Shown here piece after piece: positions 11,596-21,987 of a stretch of DNA of 64,000 bases (its first letter is position 1; the number at the start of each line of letters is the position of its first letter). This stretch comes from Fusarium oxysporum f. sp. lycopersici 4287 (lineage: Eukaryota; Ascomycota; Sordariomycetes; Hypocreales; Nectriaceae), in the NCBI RefSeq assembly GCF_000149955.1, contig NC_030997.1, forward strand, positions 806,001 through 870,000. The letters run 5' to 3'. Both the position numbers and the translations under genes were made by a program. Below the pieces are notes generated by a model. The model was given only the letters and a program-made list of their open reading frames with translations. It searched no databases and was not told the origin of the DNA.

Positions 11596-14500
11596 TTATT
11601 CCTTTTTGTTCTTCCTCTTCCTAGGGACGCGAGCCAACCAGTAGATAGCAATTGCAGCCACACAGTTGAAGACAACGTAAACCCAAAGTAGCCCAAAGTC
11701 TCTCCAGCGGTTGTCGAAACTAACATTGATCCCCTTCAGGAAGGCATTGGTATCTGCCATAGGACAGTATTGACACTGAGTTTTGCTGCCTGAACTCTTA
11801 CCAACAAGATATCCGCCCATATTGGACATGTAATTCGACAGAAACTCCTCACATGTACCATTCGCAGGCTTGAACTCCAAGATCTCGTTGTCGGCACAAG
11901 TAACAGGCGCATTGGCAAGAGTCGTGCCGAGGAAACCCTCTACCACGTATGTGAAAGGATTGACGCGGTACATGAAGATCCAGAAACCGGGCAGAGCATC
12001 AGGGCCAGCGAGGACGCCGCAAAATGCGAACATCATGATAAACAGCAGGTTCATGACACCACCTGCGGTATCAGCGTTGGGAAGTCCGGCGATGATCATG
12101 TGGGCGAAAGACGAAGCGAGTAGGAAGAACATCCAGACGTGAAGGAAGATGGTGATGCCACGAGAATGGACCTCGTTCGTGTACTCAGCATTGCGGTAGA
12201 GGCCGATGGGGAAGTACCAGCATATGAAGGCAAAGATACCGATGAACTAGACGGGATATTAGAAATGATCTGTCTGAGGAAGTGTGACGTAGCTTACCGA
12301 GTTCCAGACGATCTCGACTGTCAGATTGGCAAACATGAATGACTGCCAAGAGTATGTCTTTGCGGGACGCTCTCGAGCCTCGTAAAGAGTCCTCTGCTCC
12401 ACAAAGGCCGGCATCATTTGTTCAGCGACCTGCGAAAAGATGGTCAAGAAGATGAATACACCAAACATCTGATTCTGAAGACCGCGGACTGTATTTTCGC
12501 CATTCATGACAGAAAGTCCGATAAACAAGGACTAGAGCGAGGTCAGCATGTGTGAAAGAATGAAGATTTACGAGGGAAGACTTACTGCGCCGACTGTGAG
12601 AATGGCCTTGGAGTACATATAACCCGGGCTTCTCCAGTACTGAATAAAAAGGCGTTTCGTGACCTCCCATAACTGTGTAGATAGAGGAGAAGCAAACTCG
12701 TTATACTCGGAGGGGTCAGCGCCGCCTGATGTAGGTGTAGGCGATGGGTGTGACGCCTTGAGATATTCGAGCTCCTCTTGCACTGCCCTGTACTCTGCAG
12801 ACTGTCTCCATGCGGCTGGCCAATCTACATCAGTATGAGTACCCGGTGCCGCCCCGATGACTTCAAGCATATGCTCTGCTGGGTTGGCCTTGGGTGGTAG
12901 AGGCGGGCCTCCGTTGCGAGTGAAGTAGTCCATCAAGATCTGCGAATTCTCACCGATTTGACCAAAATAGACAGTCTTTCCCCCCTTCGCGAGCAGAAGT
13001 AGGCGGTCAAATCGTTGGAAAAGCATAGCAGAGGGCTGATGAATGGTACACAATATCGCTTGACCACTCTTGGTCAATTGCTCCATCAAGTCGCAGATAG
13101 ACCAGGAAGTCTGACTGTCGAGTCCAGAAGTCGGCTCATCGAGAAAGAGTAAAAGCTGCGGACGTGCGACAAGCTCAACAGCGATCGTAAGTCTCTTGCG
13201 CTGTTCAACATTGAGGCCTTCGCCTGGGACACCGATAATGGCATCTGCATAGGCGTCCATCCCGAGGAGCGAAAGGACAGTCTCGACGTAGTCCAGTCGT
13301 TCTTGCTTGGAGTACTTCGCTGGCTGCCGAAGCATGGCACTAAATCGTAGCGCTTCTCGTACCGTTGAACTGGCCTGGTGCAGATCCTGCTGAGTCACAT
13401 AGCCCGTCTTCCTCTGAAAGGAAGAGTCGCGAGAGTGACCATTAACAAGCATATTACCGGAGACAACACCCATTGTCACCCGACTGGCGAGGACGTCGAG
13501 AAGAGTGGTTTTACCGGCACCCGAGACACCCTATGAGTACGTGAGTAAGTATGAACCGGGGTAAAATAAATCCCACTGCAGTATAGAAGGTACTAACCAT
13601 GAGAGCCGTCAAGGTTCCAGGCTTGACCCAACCATCGACATGATCCAAAATCCTGCGCGTCTCGCTCTTGATCTTGACGTCGTAGCAGACATCCTTCCAA
13701 TGGAAGACGGACGTTTGCTTCTCGACCTCGACCTTCTCACTCGAAGAACCAGATACCTCTTGTTTTCTTGTAGGCGTAGGAACACCCGACTCTTCATCGC
13801 TGACCCGCTTACCAGATACCTTGTGCATAGCCTCCCGGAGAAAGACCAACACTTCGCCTTTCGAGTGCTCCGAAGCGACATACTCGGTAGTCCAAAGGTG
13901 AAGAGCCATAAAGAACACAGTCCAGGCGATGATGATGCCAAAGTTCCTCCATCGGTGGCTGTTGACGAAGCCAAATGAGGCCTTCAAGTAATCCTCACCC
14001 TTGACGAATGATTGGCCGGGTACAGATCCGGGCACATTGCAAACGTATTCGCCGTTGCCTAAGTTCTCGTAACCAGGACCATGCGGGACAAAGTCTGAGC
14101 AGGGGAACTGTTGACCAACAAACTCGATTAAAAACACGCTCTCCAGGCCATAATATACAGGGTTCACCCATCGGATCCAGCCAAGCCAGTTCTGCATATA
14201 AGCGGGAGGGATCGCGAATCCTGAGTATAAGACCAAAGCCAACAGGATGATGCAGGCAGGGGCCAGGGCCTGGGAAATGGACTTGGTTGCAGAGCCAATG
14301 AAGCGGAACATCATCGACATACAGAGAGTGATAGAGAATGAGAGAAGAAGGAAAGCGAAGAATGGACCCGGTTCGCGACGCAGGTTGCACATGAAGTATA
14401 GCGTGCAATTGAGAAGAATTGAGTTGACGACCTTGTACGGGAGATCAGTGGCCATTGCTGACAGGGCTTCGGCACTCGGATGGTAAAAAGCGTATCGAGA

Positions 14501-16223
14501 CTGCTTTTCAACAACCTTTCGCTTTGCATACAGAGTCATGATCTCGAGGATGCTCGAGAACGCGTTGATGAGGACGATGAAGAATAGCAGAATGGTTCGA
14601 CGGAAGAAGCTTGTGGTGTTGAAAGGCAGGTTGTAGAAAATACTCGAAATAATCAGTCCCTCGAATAGGTTGCTGATAAGCATGGTGAGAGTGATGCTAG
14701 GGTCTCCGATCAACATAGTGAAGCCTCGCCAGAGGTTGATGGTGTATTGTTGTAGATAGGAGAGGTTGAAGGGAGACCGTTCCCTCTGAGCCGCGGCTTG
14801 ATCGAGCCTTCGGGATTTGGAGAACTTTTGAAGATCATGTCCATCGAAGGGATGTTGTTCCATATAGTAGTCGATCTCGTCGATAAGTCTAGACTGTTGC
14901 TGGCTTTGCTGCCAGGCCCGGGCAAACTCGTCCGAAGTTCGAGGTGGATTGGCGCCGGGGCGGATTATTCTCTCGGCTGGGTTGGTCATCGAAGTGAGGA
15001 AGTCGGCTGTTGTCTGTTGCTCGGGGCAAATGAAGCCGAGGTTCTCAAAGTAGGCTTGGGCCTTGTCCGTCCTTCCGAAGTAGATCTGACGGCCCTCGTA
15101 CAGGACAATGACCTTGTCAAATAGCTATGTACCAAGTTAGCCACGGAGGTAGATTGAACAACACGCGTGGAATACTTACATCATAGGCACTCTGAGGCGC
15201 TTGGTAGATTGCGACGCAAGAGGCAATACCGAGGGTATCAGCTTGGGTGCGCAAGACACGGCAGAACTCAACGGCGTTGGCGCTATCGAGACCGCGTGTG
15301 CTGTTGTCCCAGCACTGTAGAGGGGAATATCCCAGGGCAGCCTCGGCGATGGTGACTCTCTTGCGCTCGCCGCCACTGACACCACGGACGTAGTCATCAC
15401 CAACTCGAGTGTTCTTGGTATGTGAAATGCCAAACATAGCCATGATAACATCACGAAGATGCTCAGCATACTCTCGAGCTGTGACACCAGGAGGAAGCTT
15501 GTCCTTTGGAGGACATCGGCAGCGGGCGGCGAAGTAAAGGGTATCGCCGACGGTAAGATGCGGGAAATGGTGATCGACTTCGGCCGTGTAGATGGCTTCG
15601 CCTCGATAGGCTTTCTTCATCTGCTCGGGCCGGATGCCCTGGTAGTTCAAGACTGTATCGTTGCCGAAGTGGAAGCCGTGGGTCTCGCCTGCAATACTGC
15701 GAAGCAGGGTTGAACAGCCCGAGCCTGGAGGACCTAGAACACATAGCATCTCTCCAGCTTCGACGTACCCGTCGATACCACGGAGGATATCAATGCGCTG
15801 ACCCTTGTCCCCAAATATCTTCCTGGCGAAACTCGAAGCCTTGAGGACGATGTTGGTCAGAGTATTCTGGAAGTCGGTCGCTTGGCCAAAGCCGTATGCA
15901 TTGAGGTTCTTGAACGCGATACCGGCAGTGCGAGGGGTACTACCATCAGCAGTTTCGGTCCGGGTCTTGAGATAGGCCTTGGCCCATTTCTTGGAGTTGA
16001 AATGGGGGCTCTGCGGATCAAGGGGACCGCCATCACTCAAGGGGAACAATGGCCCATGACCCGATCCAGCAGATTGACTCGTAAACCTGCGCGCCAAGTC
16101 GTGGATTTCCTCTTCGTACTCAGGTTCATCAGACAGGTCGTTGTTGTCCCGCGTCCTGTCACCCAACGTGGCAGATGACATGGAAGGGGCGTCACTAGGA
16201 CGCGGATCGCTTGGAGGATTCAT
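11596..16223 (-). CDS. PDR-type (ABCG) full-size ABC transporter
   Basis: A plasma-membrane drug or metabolite exporter with the reverse layout NBD1-TMD1-NBD2-TMD2. Five exons (16223-15180, 15124-13598, 13530-12586, 12531-12298, 12246-11596) join in frame to 1466 residues, normal for the Pdr5/Cdr1 family. NBD1 has the family-specific degenerate Walker [12 protein letters not shown], signature [13 protein letters not shown] and Walker [18 protein letters not shown]2 has the canonical Walker [12 protein letters not shown], an altered signature region ([15 protein letters not shown]) and Walker [16 protein letters not shown]. This asymmetry, with one degenerate ATP site, is normal in the family. 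ATG 16221-16223 is taken as start. The promoter carries CGG-based palindromes at 16459 and 16565, suggesting Zn2Cys6 control. It heads a cluster-like block and may export its product or provide resistance. Confidence 0.93.
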
Positions 16224-16458
16224 CCGGTCTTGGGTCAAGCGATTTGGATAATATTATTGGAGAAGATGATGGATGGTTGTTAATTAGATAGCGACTGAAA
16301 GAATGGTGATAGGATCGTTGCTGTCAAGTTAATGGCATGGTTTGCACTGGGTTATCTTATAACTTGGAGTCAGAATGGAAGAGTTATTTTAGAGATGTGG
16401 ACTGAATCAAATCTTACCCCGAACAGCCACTCATTCCAAGCATTTTCTTACGTAGCAA

Positions 16459-16468
16459 CGGACATCCG
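16459..16468. promoter_or_regulatory. Candidate Zn2Cys6 site CGGACATCCG
   Basis: Inverted CGG triplets with a 4-bp spacer lie 236 bp upstream of the transporter ATG. A near-identical word, CGGATGTCCGTAG, occurs at 54506 upstream of another gene. Binding is inferred from the known preference of Gal4-class proteins for CGG repeats. Confidence 0.4.
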
Positions 16469-16564
16469 TAGCCCAGACATACCGGCCCTGGAATTCCGTC
16501 ATGATACACATTGACTTGAAGGCCGGACGGAGTGGAGGACCGAAATAGTGGGGCCTTGCGGCAT

Positions 16565-16579
16565 CTCGGACTGTCCGAG
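16565..16579. promoter_or_regulatory. Candidate Zn2Cys6 site, palindrome CTCGGACTGTCCGAG
   Basis: A perfect 15-bp palindrome about one central base, with CGG and CCG triplets separated by 5 bp, lies 342 bp upstream of the transporter start. It is the strongest regulator-type palindrome noticed in this promoter. Confidence 0.45.
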
Positions 16580-16999
16580 CACCGGACCTCTCCCCTTTTA
16601 TGGAGGACAGTGCCACAGACTCATCGCCATCAACGGATCGACGTGCTATATCTTGGCAACATCAATATTCAGGGTGATTTCTCGCAGATTTGTCACTTTG
16701 CCAAGCCCAAGTCTGGGAACGGGTTTTGCGGAATCCGTAATAGATAGCTACGGGCTCCGCTGCGTGGGCCTAAGCTTCAGCTGCTCAATCCTAAATTTAT
16801 GGAATACCCCTAAGACTTACAATAATTTCACAAATTCTGTTAACTGAAGGTAAGTCGCTTCTAGGTTGAGATCAAATTCAATATGATGTACTGCACGTGT
16901 AGAACATGAAACCTTCGATTAAACTTCGGGTGATATTATTATCAACAAAGCAAGAACGAACATTGTTTCATACCCACGTCAGAACATAGATGAATAACC

Positions 17000-17840
17000 A
17001 TGCTGCCATCTTCTTGCGAAGGCCTTGTCTGGGTAAAAATCTACCTTTGAGCTGCAGCCAAGATGGGGATATGAGCCAAATATTGACGACATCAAGGCTG
17101 TTTGCCAGACGACGCTACAGCTTGACGATCCAGCACATTGTGCAGTATCGTTCTTGACTTCGGGAGGGTTCAACAAGATCTACGTGGTGGAAGTTGGATA
17201 CGATCAGAGATTCGTCTTGAGAGTTTCTCTCCCAGTTGACCCTAGGCACAAGATGGCCGGCGAACTCGCGACACTGGGATGGCTCAGCCAGCATTCGACA
17301 GTACCAGTGCCTAGAGTTATCGCGTTTGATGACACCAGAGATAACAAGATTGGGTTTGAGTGGATTTTGATGGACCATGTTTCCGGCACGTCAGCCCAGA
17401 CTCGATGGCGCAAGGTGACTATGGAAGATAAGAAAACCCTGGTAGAGAATATCGCCCGCCATCATGCCCAACTGCTCGACATATCGACATTCCAGCAAAC
17501 TGGTACTCTGAAAGAAACAGACTCGGGTTTTATACCCGATAGACTGGCCTCAATGATGTTCTTCTGGGGCGATCACTACAATTTCGATGTTCATCGTGGC
17601 CCTTTTCGTTCTTCCCATGGCTGGTTGTACTCATTCCTTTTCATCATGATTAAAGGTAAGGTCCTGGCAATGGACAAGGCTGTTAGAGAAGGGGATGAGG
17701 AGGATGCAGGTGAAGCCATGTACAACCTACGTATCGCAAAAGAATTATACCTCCTGCTTCCCGAGATCTTTAAGCCCGACGAGGACACAGATGATAAAAA
17801 GGTATTGTGGCACGACGACCTTTCATTGTCCAACATCTAG
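17000..17840 (+). pseudogene. Aminoglycoside/choline phosphotransferase-like remnant
   Basis: The translated text belongs to the APH/choline kinase-like fold: a glycine-rich nucleotide loop (LTSGGFNKIYVVEV), the conserved lysine/arginine strand, WILMDHVSGTS, and the catalytic loop HDDLSLSNI with the HxDxxxxN pattern. Two defects are visible. At the start, the natural-looking N-terminus from ATG 17000 is out of frame with the body by one base, at an A5 run near 17035-17039. At the end, a TAG stops the protein directly after the catalytic loop, so the downstream metal-binding Asp segment is missing, and the stop lies 7 bp from the end of the convergent SDR gene. A very short intron could mask the first defect but would be only 25-30 bp. 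It is probably inactive. Confidence 0.55.
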
Positions 17841-17846
17841 ACAAAT

Positions 17847-18720
17847 CTAGCATACCCATCCACCATCGACATTATATACCGCGCCAGTCACAAAGGATGC
17901 CTCATCGCTGAGTAAAAAGGCGATAACACGAGCAACCTCGACTGGATCAGCTCGCCTCTTTTGCACAGTCCCCGAAAGACTGCGCTTGATGTGTTCTGCG
18001 TCATCATGCTCGTTCATAGCAGTACTCACGGACCCTAAGAACAGTCAGCCAATATTGAGACCCGTAAACCGCTAGATCATACCGGGAGAGACACAGTTAA
18101 CTCGTATGTGGGCATTTTCCTTCGCAGCTGTACGCGAAAGGCCGATAACAGCTGCTTTGCTTGCGCAGTATGCGACATGTCCGGGAGCGCCGAATTGACC
18201 GAAGACACTTGCAGCAGAGACCTGACGGACAATGAGTGGTTTAACAATTGACGCCGATCTTCGAACCTACAATACTAGCCCCAGCGGACATGGCTCTGAG
18301 CTCTGCACGTAGGCAGTTGAACACTCCGCGGGTATTGACTGCAAACATCTTATCCCAAACTTCATCGCTGTACTCAGTGAGAGGTACTGGCTCAGCAATA
18401 ATGCCAGCCATGTTCACAGCACCATGGAGCTTGCCGAAAGTGTCCACGGTCTTCTGGATCCAAGCGTCCACAGAGTCACTTTTGCTGACGTCTACCACTT
18501 GATAGATATGCTTGTCACCCGAAAGCGAGTCTTTGGCCTTCTTCAGTGCTTCTTCGTTGATATCAGCGAGGGAAAGTGTAGCTCCTCTCTCAGCAAGGAG
18601 CTTTGCTGTGGCTAGACCCATGCCTGATCCAGCGCCGGTTACAGCGATCTGAAATGTTATTCCTGACTAATGTTGCACGAGGGAAGTATGACCTACCACG
18701 CTCCCTTCGAAAGACGCCAT
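17847..18720 (-). CDS. Short-chain dehydrogenase/reductase (classical SDR)
   Basis: An NAD(P)-dependent oxidoreductase, probably cytosolic, acting on an alcohol or ketone. Four exons (18720-18697, 18648-18271, 18221-18083, 18034-17847) join in frame to 242 residues, the usual size for classical SDRs. The cofactor loop TGAGSGMG lies near residue 12, the NMAG motif near residue 88, and the catalytic YCASK follows [17 protein letters not shown]. The C-terminus [16 protein letters not shown] is the usual dimer-interface end. The cofactor strand ends in LADIN, where the acidic residue suggests NAD preference. It lies between a phosphotransferase remnant (stops 7 bp apart, convergent) and the next regulator in the same orientation, within the monooxygenase cluster. 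The substrate is unknown. Confidence 0.88.
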
Positions 18721-19094
18721 TTCAGAAGTCGGTATAATAAAGAGACAACTTGGCTCTATCAGATCAAAACTCTAGAGGAGGATTTGGCAGAGTTTATGTC
18801 CATAGCAGCCCAGCCATAACCAACTTGTCTCTGTGACGTATATCAATGAAAGGCCATTGGTGATGAGCTTACCCCGCATGGCAAGGTGATAAGCCGTTCT
18901 GGAAGTGGAAAGTCATCCCAGGTGGCGGAATGCTTGGAGGAACTCACTCTGTTGCTACCTATGTGCAATGGACCGATCACCGGCTATCAGCAAAGGAAGT
19001 GAGGACGCGTCACATAATCACAAATGGATGCATGCAAGATGAGACTTGCCAGTTAATGTTGGAGCTATTTTATATTGTCTCCGATTTCGCCTAT
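18721..19094. other. Intergenic region upstream of the SDR
   Basis: About 370 bp separate the SDR start from the regulator stop, both on the minus strand. It should hold the SDR promoter and the regulator's 3' end. No conspicuous motif was seen. Confidence 0.45.
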
Positions 19095-21340
19095 TCATTT
19101 GAACCCGTTTTGTCTATCGGTGCTGTCCCTCCCGATCCATATGCGTTCAATACGTTCCTTCGTTTCCGTAAATATTCTCAGCCCACTTCGCTTTGCAGCG
19201 CATTCAAACCACTGTACAAAAGACGCCCGTATATCATTATCATCAGTCTCACAAGCTGCAACAAAAGCAGGCCATATCAGTCTCAAAGATCCGTATCCCA
19301 TTCCAGCATCCGATGCATCAAACTCGAGGAGTCGGTCGCGCACGCCAAGAACATGCTTTTGAAGCATGCTTGGGTCCAGATCGTATATCCTACGGTAAAA
19401 ATACACAGAAAGCGCGTGCTGCATTGTATCAGCCAAGCTGTTCAACAGGTTGACGGACTGTTGGTGTTCTGGATCGACAGGAGCTTCGACCATCCATATG
19501 GACTGGCGAAGTACGTGTAGCTGCTTGATCCATCGCTCAACCGCTTTTGCTCGAGCCATGAACTCTTTCAGTGTCAGACCAGAATTAATCTGTTCATCTT
19601 GGTTCTGCTCTTTCTCTCGTGCAAGTCGGATGACCAGCGAAAGCATAAAGAGGTGGAGCTCTGGTACGCCAAAGATCTCAGGATAAAGCGTAGCCGACCA
19701 TATTCCTGGATGTTGAAGGTGAAGGTCATTTTCGCCCTCTTCTTGGCCTTTAACCTTGTGCATCTCCTGGTCCAAGTTACTCCACGTGGTAAGACGGAAA
19801 GACAAGCTATCCTGACTATAAGCACTGGCACCGCTCGCTTCTATCGCTTCGCGGACGCGATTACGATGATCCAAGTTCAGTGTGCTTTGAGTAAATGTAC
19901 TCTCGTGCGATAGACGCTCAAACACATAGCAGTGATGCAGCAACCTGACCTTTCGAGATTTGCGTCGGTTCAGGCCTTTTGTTCGGATGAACTTCTCCGT
20001 TTCCAGGAAGAAGTATTCGGCTTCATCCCGATTGCCAGAGAGTATGGCAATCTGGACCATGGTCAAAAGAGCCATGAGTATGGACTTGTATTTTGCCGTC
20101 TTGGGGATATCATATGCAGTCTTGAGCATAAGACAAACATGAAAGTGGGCTTGTTGATAATATGCCTTGCCCTGGTCTAGCCATTTGGTGTAGCCATGAA
20201 TACCTCCAAGGCTGAAGGCGCTGATTGATAATGTGCCGTAGAATGCACATAGACTTGCATGGTCCATCTTCTCGCCGAGGGTCAATGCCGCTAAACAGCT
20301 TTTGACATGAGGCAGAAAGAGGACGTGCCATGGTGTCTTGCTGTGACGGTATGGAGTTAAGCCTCGAAGCACGATTGTCGCGTAATGCTTCACTAGTAAC
20401 ACAGCGTCGCGCGGTACATCTGTGTCAATTTGTGATGACACAGAGCCTGAGCTAGGCGAAAGGTGTGATAGGTAAAGACTTGGAGATCCAAGCTCAATTG
20501 TAGAAGACCGTGCAAATGATGAAGGAGGTTTCTGCGCAGAGGCTGATTCACCCATCCAAGGCATGGCAGTTTCAATGCCCATGGCCACGGGATCCCACCA
20601 GTCGGGGAGATCGAAGTGTCCTGGATCCAGCCAGCTGCTCACAGGAAAGCTTTCCAGCGTCTTCAACCAATCTGTACGAGGAATAAGCGCGTTATGTTCC
20701 GCTGGTATTTGATGCTGAGCATCTCGAGGAGTCGTTCCAGTCGCAAAGTCGAGTGTTGAGGCGACAACTTCCACGTCGTCATCGAAGTCAGGAAGTAGTA
20801 TTTGATCTTCTTCAACAGCGTCGTGAACCTGTGGACCCTCTATCGCGTCCTCATTTATCTCGTTCAAAGTACTCAAGGGGTTTGAGGACAATTGTTGGGC
20901 AATGCGAAAAGCTCCAAAAGGTCCTCTGGAGATCTGAAGGTCTGAAGACGCCTTTTCGCATTCTTCGTCAATTTGAGAAAGATGCCAACCCGCTAGCTCT
21001 GGCGGAACATCTTGCGCGATCTACTCGCTCAGACGTTCTCGTTCTTGGTCCGTTAATAGTGGTCTTCGAAATCGCGCGATTCCTGTTGACGAGGGATCAT
21101 CAAAGTCGAAGAAAATGTCCTTACTATAACCGCCGCAATCAAGACCCGAAATTTTACACATAGAACATCCAGGACGTCCTTCATCGCATTTCACACGACG
21201 GCTGCGACACTGGGAAGGGTCAGTCTGGAATGACGGGTTTGAGTAAGTGAACATACGGTAACGCATCCTCCAAACGAACGAGTCCGCCGTCCTGGGACCC
21301 GCTTGGCCTTTGCTGTGGACTTCCCTACAGAAGGAGGCAT
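19095..21340 (-). CDS. Zn2Cys6 transcription factor with an in-frame stop codon
   Basis: A Gal4-class regulator with the Fungal_trans_2 style architecture. Exon one (21340-21257) encodes a basic N-terminus ending GGCVT. Exon two begins at 21209 and completes the cluster as CRSRRVKCDEGRPGCSMCKISGLDC. The following text reads normally up to RERLSE, where TAG occurs (21021-21023); the same frame then continues with IAQDVPPELAGWHLSQIDEE and stays open to 19095. Without the stop the protein would be about 730 residues. No intron with suitable phase removes just the TAG; one that splices from near 21110 would also delete well-formed coding text. As read, the product is a DNA-binding stub of about 90 residues. 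It is divergent to the monooxygenase, so it is the obvious candidate cluster regulator. A sequencing error is the main alternative. Confidence 0.7.
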
Positions 21341-21987
21341 AGTGAAGAGAAGCTGTCTCCTCGACGAGACCTTCTTCTCAGCCGGGAATGCCCACTTGTA
21401 AAGGCGCAAGATGCAGGCATCGGCAGTCCCGCCGTGGTGGAGAAGTGAGATAAGGCTAATCGCTTCCCCGCCTTTCGGTTATCGGTATCAATCCCTCTCC
21501 TGGGGACACTTGCCTATCCTAAGAAGACGATGAAACCTTGAATAGAGTGATGGAAGGTCAGCGGAAATAGAAGCCCTCCAGTTCGTATCGGTAGTTGGCT
21601 CCTGCAGGGCGCACTTTGATCTCGTGTCCTTCGGATTATCGCGTGTGATAAGGTTCTCCCCGCACTTTGCAACGTCGTTACTTCATCCAAACTTGTGATT
21701 GGAAGGGAATGTTCCACTATCGAAGCCACCATCGTAAAAGGAAAGTTATATCTGGTGGCGAGACATGTCCCTTTTCACTGTGTGATAGCATGATAGGAAA
21801 GTCGAACAGACTATCCTGTTCAGGTCATTGGCTGAGAAGAAAACGTGAAGGCAACTCCGACATTACACGATCGAATCATTAATCTCAAGATATATAGATA
21901 CCGACTGACATTGGCACTTTGCATCAAGTTGAAGCAAGAAGACAATTCCATACACCGTCGCTCATCGGATCATTCACACTTTCAGCA
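21341..21987. promoter_or_regulatory. Divergent promoter between regulator and monooxygenase
   Basis: About 650 bp separate the two divergent starts. It contains the 21-bp motif at 21739-21759 that recurs upstream of the SDR at 24427. No RNA gene is seen. Confidence 0.5.
21739..21759 (+). promoter_or_regulatory. Shared promoter motif, copy 1
   Basis: The word AGGAAAGTTATATCTGGTGGC lies about 249 bp upstream of the monooxygenase start. It matches the copy at 24161-24181 in 20 of 21 positions. It is probably a binding site for a common regulator. Confidence 0.5.

Larger units (their letters stand above)
16224..16999. promoter_or_regulatory. Promoter region of the ABC transporter
   Basis: This gap lies upstream of the transporter (leftward) and upstream of the phosphotransferase remnant (rightward). 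It contains two palindromes built on CGG and CCG triplets, listed separately. The rest, about 16750-16990, is AT-rich with no feature recognised. Confidence 0.5.

Noticed and set aside
18930..19520. A 196-codon plus-strand open frame
   Set aside because: Mostly antisense to the 3' end of the third Zn2Cys6 regulator, whose frame is long and well formed.
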